Assembly: GCA_035235625.1 (NCBI GenBank)
Contig: CP141146.1
Span: 27,274,501-27,338,500 of the forward strand
Origin: Saururus chinensis
Lineage: Eukaryota > Streptophyta > Magnoliopsida > Piperales > Saururaceae
Reading direction: 5' to 3'
DNA: 64,000 nucleotides
This document shows, piece after piece, positions 39,201 through 48,200 of this stretch. The notes beneath the pieces are model-generated. The model saw only the letters and a program-made list of their open reading frames with translations, had not been told where the DNA came from and made no database searches. The position numbers and the translations under genes are program-made. The stretch's first letter is position 1; each line of letters begins with the position of its first letter.

Positions 39201-42200
39201 CCAAAACTATAAGTGTCCAAAATGCATATTCACTAAAAGTCAAGCTAGTCAAGGTGAGCTGTTTCCACCATTTATGCATATGTTTATCAAATACAGCAAC
39301 ATATTCATACAAGGTGGACTAACAGTATTGAAAATTTGCAATCTATGATAAAATTGTTAAGTGAGGAAGATTAACTACTTTCCAGATTGGTTCTAGTAGG
39401 AAAAATGAAGATAAATAGGAAAAATAAAAACATCATCCTCCAGGGACCCAAACTATAAGGTAACTTAGAACAGTTGAAATTTCAAAAACTAACACAACTA
39501 AAATTTAAGATTACCTGGCTTTAGTGGAGACACACCCTGTGGTCCATTAGATGATATATTTGTACATTCCCATTGCGTAAAATCACATCTTTCTTTGAAC
39601 ATAGACAATGGGACAACAACAGCCGCTAAGTTATCCATGCTCCCTTTCTCATAAGCAGTGTTCACAATGTAATTAGCCAAAGGTTGAGTTTCCATAGCAA
39701 AGAATTCCATATCCATGTGCATATCCCATACAAGACGGCAAATGTCCTGTGCTGTCATCTTTTCAAAGATGCCATCAGATGCAACAATTAGATACCTGTC
39801 ATTTTCAGAGAGAGGCTGCCAATCCTTCACTTCAGGAACAGAGGTCACGCCATACCTAAAATAGTCAAAGAGTGAAAAGTAAAAAGGAGGATCTAAAGAG
39901 TACTAATATAATGCAACAAAGCACCAAACTGCCTAATCTTCCGAGAAAAATTCAATACAAATAGAAAATGGCAGATATGTAACTATATCTATTAATTGAT
40001 TATATTACTAGATTTTACAGTTCAGCAAGCCACCTTTTAAAAGAAACATCACCAATAGCTCTAGACAAAGCCAATTCTCCATTAACGCGAGCTACACCAC
40101 CCCATTCAGTAATATAACCACCAGCAGCTTCCACTCGGGCTCTTTCATCTTCTCTGTCAGGGTGGTGGTCATGTGTCAGCTCCTTAGGAAAGAAATACAT
40201 CACAACATCACTGGCTAGCAAGCTAGCTACACTGTCATAACTTTTTGCAACAGTTACATCAGTTTTATGCTTCTTCCGTCCATTATACATAAAGAGCTTT
40301 CCTGCAGAGAGCATAATTTAGAATGACAACACCAAAAGACTGCAACTGATGCAAAGGTAGTTTGTGGCATGGACCCTAAAAGTGAACCTAGTCAAAAGGA
40401 AAGTTGTTCTAGTGAACACCTAACTTTGAACATGACTAAGAGGAGAGGAGCCTTCAGAGCATAAAAGAGCCTTTGAATCTCCTATATTTGCAACCAAGAT
40501 ATGCCCATCTGCTATTAGCACAACTGCTGCAGTGGTTCCTGAACTAAGACCCCTTTTGTAAGCTTCCTACATACATAGAAACCGACAGAAGTTAGAATGC
40601 CAAATACAAGTGAAGTAGGTTAGTGAATAGAATAGGTAAACCGTAGAGGAAAAACAGAAATCTTCAGGGCTACCATAGTCCGAATAATTATTCACCTTAG
40701 TAAATGCCATGTCGATATCATGTAAGGTTCTCAGCAGTGATTCTTTCAGGATTTCCATGTGCAATGACCCATCAAAAGCCAAGGGTAACAACCAGTTAGA
40801 CCTATATGTGAATTAAACAGATTGTGGTCAAGTATTAGAAGACATTTTTAGGAAATGAAATGCAAAATGCAAAAATAAAGGCTCACTAACTTCAATCTTG
40901 AAAGTTAAATAACTTTCAAAAAAATGAAACACTATCACAAAGTAAGAGATACTGCGGACATTATATATCAAAATCTAATACATGAAATGCGCAGAGCATG
41001 GTTACAAATACTCTATGAAGAAAAAAACATGAACTCTCACGAAAATAGATACATGGCAAAAACATAGGGGAATCATATGTTGGTCAGCTTTATACATCTG
41101 TACATACGAAAATGCACGTCACATAAATTGCAGACCAATATACATGTGCCATTTGTTCAAAATAAAAGAAGGCAGGTGATGCCAAAACATGTTGTATTAA
41201 GATTTATGATACTTCAGTATCTTCACCAGTTTTTGCCATCTAAAATAGCTGCACCAAAAAGGACATCTGGCATCCCATGCTGACTGTAACTAAGATACAA
41301 GGTGAAATGTTGCCAAAAAAAAGGCAAGGTAAAATAAGACCATTTGTAGCCAACCCCAAAAGGCTGGTACATGTTGTAGATTATAAAGCATGGTGATAAT
41401 GATGATGATTATACAATAGCACAAAATATCAAGCTTAATTATATAAAGCATAGTGATAATGATGATGATTATAAAGCATGAAGTATTGCTTTACATCCAA
41501 AGGTACAACAAGGTGCCAACATTGCATTTTGCTTCCTTTAAAAAGTTTATCCACTTGCAAATTGAATAACAATGAATAAATGAATATAATTATAATGATG
41601 TTTGTAGTTCATACAATTTATCCCATCTATCTAGGGTGGGTAAGTAAACTTTACTCTCCCAATTAACTAAGTTACTATTGCAATGAGAACAATAGAAGAT
41701 GCTTCCTAGCCAGCACAGCTGCACAGAGCAAAGTGCTTTGCAGGCTGTCTCTGCCCTAGCCGGGGTTCCAAGGGCCGGCAACAGCCTCACATATACCCAA
41801 CTAGCCTGCACAGCTGCACAGGCTAGTTTTTTTGTAATCAAATTTAGGCTAAAGCGTCCAGACTTTACAGAAGATGATTTTTCCACTAAAGCTAGCAAGG
41901 GGGAACTAGAATGAAATTTCACCATCATTACCAAGCATTCACTTGCTCCTAGAATTTGAGGTTACCTTGTAATGGTTATAAGAGCAATATCTGTACAGAT
42001 GTTTTTCTACTCAATTTAAATTAAAAAAAAATATAGTTCACTTTACACATAGAAGAACAAAAGATTAAATATATGATATCGATCATCAATACAACTGTAT
42101 GGGGTTGGTAAAAAGGATTCTGCTCTACCATTCAACTAATGATAGACCACCGGATCCTAAGAATACGCCTGGCGATGGTTGTCCATAAAGCTGAAAGCTA

Positions 42201-45200
42201 TTCCAAAGTAGATACGGGTTATTCCAAAAAATACTTCGAAGTTGATGATCAGTGCAAATAACAAAGTGTTGACCTAACGATAGGGCCTCCATCTCGTAAC
42301 TGCATGTACAATTGACCGCATCTCCCACTCATAAGCTGAAAGCAAAAGAGAACGACTTGTGAGAGTGCTTATCTAAAGAAAGCAATGGGGCACCCGGACT
42401 ATAACAAAAGGCACCAAGCCTGTCTCCACAATGAAAAGCTAGGGAAAATCATGTAAGAAAAGCACGGGTGAAGTAGACATTGCTATCTTAAGGGCATCAA
42501 AGGCGGCTTGAACCTCCACAGACCACTGAAAGGACCCCTTTTTGAGCAAAGTTGTTAGCAGAGCAGCAATAGACCCATAATGAGAAATAAAATGGCGATA
42601 ATAACCGGTTAATCCCAAAAATCCTTGCAAAGCCTTCAATGATGTCCGAATGGGCCACTCCCACATAGCGGCAACCATGGCTAGATCAGTCAACACGCCT
42701 TCAACTGGTAATGAGATGTCTCAAATAGTTCACGTGAGAATTGCTAAATACGCATTGACTATTTGAGAAAGAGGGAGTGCTCCTCCAAGAAGGCAAAAAC
42801 CCACTAGAGAGGCGACAAATGAGTCTCCCATGAAAAATTGTACAACAATATGTCATCAAAAAATACCAAAACATGACAGCGCAAATACAGGTGGAACACC
42901 TCATACATACTCATACATAAGACTAAAATGTGGAGGAAGCATTAGTCAATCCAAAATGCATTACCAAAAATTAATTGTTTGGTAATGTTGATTGACATGT
43001 TGACCGATGCCACCATTTTCTCCAAGATTGACCTTAGGAGTGGCTATCATCAAATCAGGTTGAGACCCGGGGATGAGTGGAAAACAGACTTTAAAACAAA
43101 AGGTATTTATGAAAAGTTAGTAAAGTTAGTAATGCCCTTTGGGTTATCTAATACTCCAAGTACCTTTATGAGGCTCATGACTCAAGTTTTGAAGTTATTT
43201 TTGGGCAAATCAGTTGTGGTTTACTTGGATGACATTTTGGTCTATAGTAAGGGGAAAAACAACATGCATAGCAGCTGGCCGAAGTTTTTGAGGTGCTCCA
43301 ACATTATTCTTTGTATATAAATCTGAAAAAGTGCTCTTTCTTCACCAACCAGCTGGTATTCTTGGGTTATGTGGTCAGTTCCAAGGGTATTCAAGTGGAC
43401 CAAAACAAGATAGAAGCCTTATAAAATTGGCCCACAAAAAAATCAGCAAGTGAGGTGCGCATTTTTCATAATTTGGCCACCTTTTACCACTGATTTATCA
43501 AGAATTTCAGCACTATAGCATGCCCACTGACTGAGTGTATGAAAAAGGATCGCTTTGTGTGGTCTAAAGCAGCTCAAAAAATCTTTGAACAGCTTAAAGA
43601 AAGACTAACTCAAGCTTCGGTACTTGCCCTCCCTGATTTTGACAAAACCTTTAAGGGTGAATGTGATGCTTCCGGAGTGGGCATAGGGGCGGTTTTGACT
43701 CAAAAGGGTAGACCAATCTCGTATTTTAGTGCAAAGCTGAATGAAGCAAGAAAGAAATGATCCGTCTACAAGTTGGAACTATTTACTTTGATCTAAGCTT
43801 TAAAACATTGGAGGCAATACCTTGTGTTTAAGGAATTTGTCTTGCATACGGATCATGATTCTTTGAGGCATTTGCAAAGTCAAACAAAAGTGGACAGGTT
43901 GTTTGCAAGGTGGATATGTGAGTTGCAAGATTATACTTTTGTTATCAAGCATAGATCTGGCACAATGAACAAGGCGGCTAATGCCTTGAGTCGAAGAGTG
44001 ACCCTTCTCACTATCTTGAGGACTGAATACTTGGGTTTTGATTGCCTAAAAGAACTCTACCCCGAAGATAAGGAGCTAAGAGCTATTTGAGAGTTCTGTT
44101 CTCAAAGCAACCAACCGGTCCAAGATTATCATTTTGTGGAAGGATATCTATACAAAGGTAACCATCTATGTATTCCCTCCTCTATCCGCCAACAACTTAT
44201 TAAAGAAATGCATAGTGGAGGACTAGCTGGACACTTTGGCAAACACAAAACTATGACACTTCTCAAAGAAAGATATAATTGGTCCACTCTTTTAAGAGAT
44301 GTTCAGCAGTTTATTTAGCAATGTTACACTTGTCACTGGTCCATTTAGATGGTTCAACCATGTTTCAAGAGGACGACGACATCACCCTTAAGAAGATGCA
44401 ATTAGCAGTTTGCATAGACCTCTAGAAGGAGAGAGAGAGAGAGAGAGGGCTCGAGATGACTTAAAAGGAGCTAATAAAAAGGAATTGGCTACATATGATT
44501 TTGTCATAGAAATGGTCTACAATATAGCCAAGTGGCGAAGCATAGTCCCAGTATTTAACCTGATACAAATGAGATAATATGTCATAGTAATAAAGCTACT
44601 TCGAGAATCTTCCTAATGCGGATGTAATAACAATGCAACATTTATCTCAGTGTTCTCAGTCTCCCACAGTCATCTTAATTTAATGGATTTCTGAACACCC
44701 TGTACATAACATTACTGCTTTCATAATATACATTTTTTCCTCTTTTATAACACAAAAAACCCCTAATGTTTCTTTCCAATTCTACCACCCAGATCCAATC
44801 CTATGTGCAACATGCGTATATATCTCCTATTTGCATCAATCATTGAAGCACAATATAATCAAACAAATGGTTTATTTTTATAAGCTTTATAATTGAATTT
44901 GCATATCATATGTTTTCTATTAGTTCATTAGTATTAAAACTCTCAACCCCTAATGCATCCCTCCACTATATCATCTCCAAAATGTATACACCACAGAACG
45001 TCCTTCTGCATGTAAAATATTAGTTCATCCAGTAGAAATACAAATAAATAAAACCTAAAAGATAATCAAACTTATTGATGTTTACAAGCCCACATATCTT
45101 TGCCTCCGGAGGGGACATATAGAGGCACTACTAGCACATTCACTTAAGACAAAGTTTAAATTTCTAATTAAGAACTCATTCCATAAATACAAACAATTCT

Positions 45201-48200
45201 GCATAAACAAAATTTCAAAGCTAATGTACACAAATGACTGGTAACAATTAGAAGTCAACTTCAAACTTTTGCAGATAGAATGAGCAGCTATGTGCGTGTT
45301 TTAGACCTTGACATGTTCATGAAGAATCATTTCAACGCATGGGTCCAAATAAGGCTTTGCTCAACTTACAACATCTATCCTTCATACGCACTTTTTTTTT
45401 TTTGACAAACTAACCTTCATATGCATGTGCATACACAAAGAAGAGAACCCCAAAACTCACCTCCCATCATTCCAATTATCAGCTTGTCTTCCCCAATCAA
45501 GGTTTAATACTTGAGAAATAGTGTCATGCTCCGTAGTGTATGATAATCTTCCAATTGGGTTCTTGAATGCATTAGAATAAATTCCATCAATAAGGAAATA
45601 AACATGGAGCAGAAAGAATTCCAATAGAAGACCTGACGCCATTTCACTAGCATCAGCACCATTATGACCATCAAAAACAGCTATAATACTGCAACTAATT
45701 TCTTTAATCCCTGAAACACCTACACAGTGCAAAAATGAAGAGATAAAAATACAATTAATAACAAATGGCAGAATGGATTTCTACGATAAAAAGAAAGAGG
45801 CCATCTTGTGTGTCATTAGGTCATTGTTTCTGAACTCCCCTTAGTCCGACATTTACCAAAAAGAAATCAGACAATTAATTCCCAAATATGCAAGGACTTG
45901 GTGGTAATCTTACACACATTACAAATTCTATTCAAAACAGAGTGAATAAGTAAAAACTGAACCCATGTCTCTCTAGATATAATACAACACTGCATAATAC
46001 TTTTAACTTGGAAGGTTCTATTAAATTACAAAGGGACATCATAATTGATGGACAGTCTCGTAAATAAGCCTAAATAACAGGGTTCAGGGAAAAGGTATAG
46101 TTTTTAGTGAATTAAGCTGCAAGTACAAAAGGACGAAAGGTCTGTTCTTTCACAAGTTAGTCCACAAAAAGGGCTCAGCGGGTCTAAAGCAAGGACCATA
46201 GGACGTCAGGAACACAGAACCAAACTAGTGTTCAGTTTTGGGTTTGCTTTATCTTGAATGATAGAAGGAGAGCCTCAAGCTCCAGCAAACCAAAGCTCCA
46301 AAACCAGAACCGGGTGACAAAAGGTGACAACTTCAACTTCTACATGACAGAGTCCCCGGAAACTTGGTGGTGAAAGGAATTCAGCAATGGAAGGGTGGAA
46401 CACCACTGCTGTTCTGGAAGAGAACAGGTAATCACAGCAGTGGGAAAGGCAGACATGTCATCAAACAGCTGGTGTCTATTCTAAATAAGACACCAGGGGT
46501 AGTATTGAAAAATGACTATTAAGTATTGAAAAATGACTATTAAGTCATTCTTTTCTGTTCTTTAGTAGGGGTATTTGGTTTGTCCACTTGTCCGGAGGGG
46601 TAAAGTAGTCTTTTAACTCTTTCTTCTTGCCCAAGTCTATAAAGGGGGGAAAATCAGTTGTAAGAGAGTTTTTGAAATTTGAAATTGAAGAAAGCTTGTT
46701 TTATGGGATTAGCTCCAGTCTTCTACTCATGGATTTGAGTAGTTTTGTGTGTTGTGCATTCAACACAGCTCTGTAATCTTTGTGGAATCAGGGATAACTC
46801 CTGGAGTCAAATTTTGTAATCCTTTATTTCTCTCATATTTTCAAATTGAAGATTTCCATATCTGTTTCCAGATTTGAATTTTTCTGTTCTGTGTTGTGTG
46901 CATTGATCCTGGTTACATCAACGACAATGGGGGTGGTAGCTGAGTGCCACAACGATGGATGAGCATTACTAGACCAGTCAGAAGTGGATGGAAGGACACT
47001 AGAAGTGAAGGAAATCAGAGAATGATGTTGTTGTAGCCTTGAAGATAAACAGTAACAGAACTCTCGAAGTAGTAGCAGATGGAAGAGGATAAACAGAACA
47101 GAAGCAGAGGACTTGGAATCGGCACCAAGTCACCTCGCCGGAATCACTACTGACGGGGATGTCGCAATGCTGCACAGGTGTGGATGGATGGGAGGTGATA
47201 ACCTTTCCTAGGAAAGCTCCACTGGAATCACCACCAGTTAACCCTGCTGGAATCACCACCGGACAGGTCCACTGGAATCACCACCAAAGGGATAGCTTCA
47301 AAATCAAGACACCTCCTCAAGAGGAGTGTCAGACAATTTCCAAAACCCTCTTAACTAACTTCTAATACAAACTTTCATGACCTAAACTTGGCCAAGTAGA
47401 AAACATAGACAAATGGGCCTACTCGAGTTGGGCCTTAGAAATATGGTATTCAGAATAGGATTTCTTAATGGACCTTGAAGCCTTGGGACTGCTCCTGGTG
47501 TCCCCACCAATAAGAAGCATAAAACAAGCACAGGCTAACATGAATACGCCACAGAGAGTCCAATGGATTAGGGCAGCAGCCTATTTAGGCACTTTCTTTG
47601 CAATCAGGAATTAATCAGTGATTATTGGCCCTAATTTCTCAACTCTCTCCACATCTATTCCCTGACCTCTGTCTCTCCCTCTGAGATCGCACTTGCTTCC
47701 TGCAAGTGCGTCTCTTTCCCTTCTCCCAATCTCCCGCTTCCCTGCCTCCTCTCCCTCTGATTCCTCCTTCCTAAAGTACACACCAATAACATGCCTCCAT
47801 AGCAGGAAGATAATCAATTTTGGACATATATGGCTCGTCACATCAACTATTGAGAATGGTTTGCAGGAAAATCCTTAAAGATAACAACAATCCAGTTTTT
47901 TGCATTATCATGAATATCTACACACTCAAATATTTGATAGTTAAAAAATCCCTACTAGGTGTGGCAACTGCTTGCCAAACATTAATCCTCTACGACAACC
48001 AAGCGCCATATACTACTTATTCAACATTACAGACTCGATTAACAGCAAATAAAGGCTTACATAAAGTCTTCTCAATCACTTAATTGTTCTAGGTTCATAT
48101 GGAATGCCATATGCAAAGGAAGCAACCAAAGGCAAAGAAAGCTCCCAACATTTACCAAATTGTCAGGTAAACAATAATCATCATCCGCAACATTTCAAGC

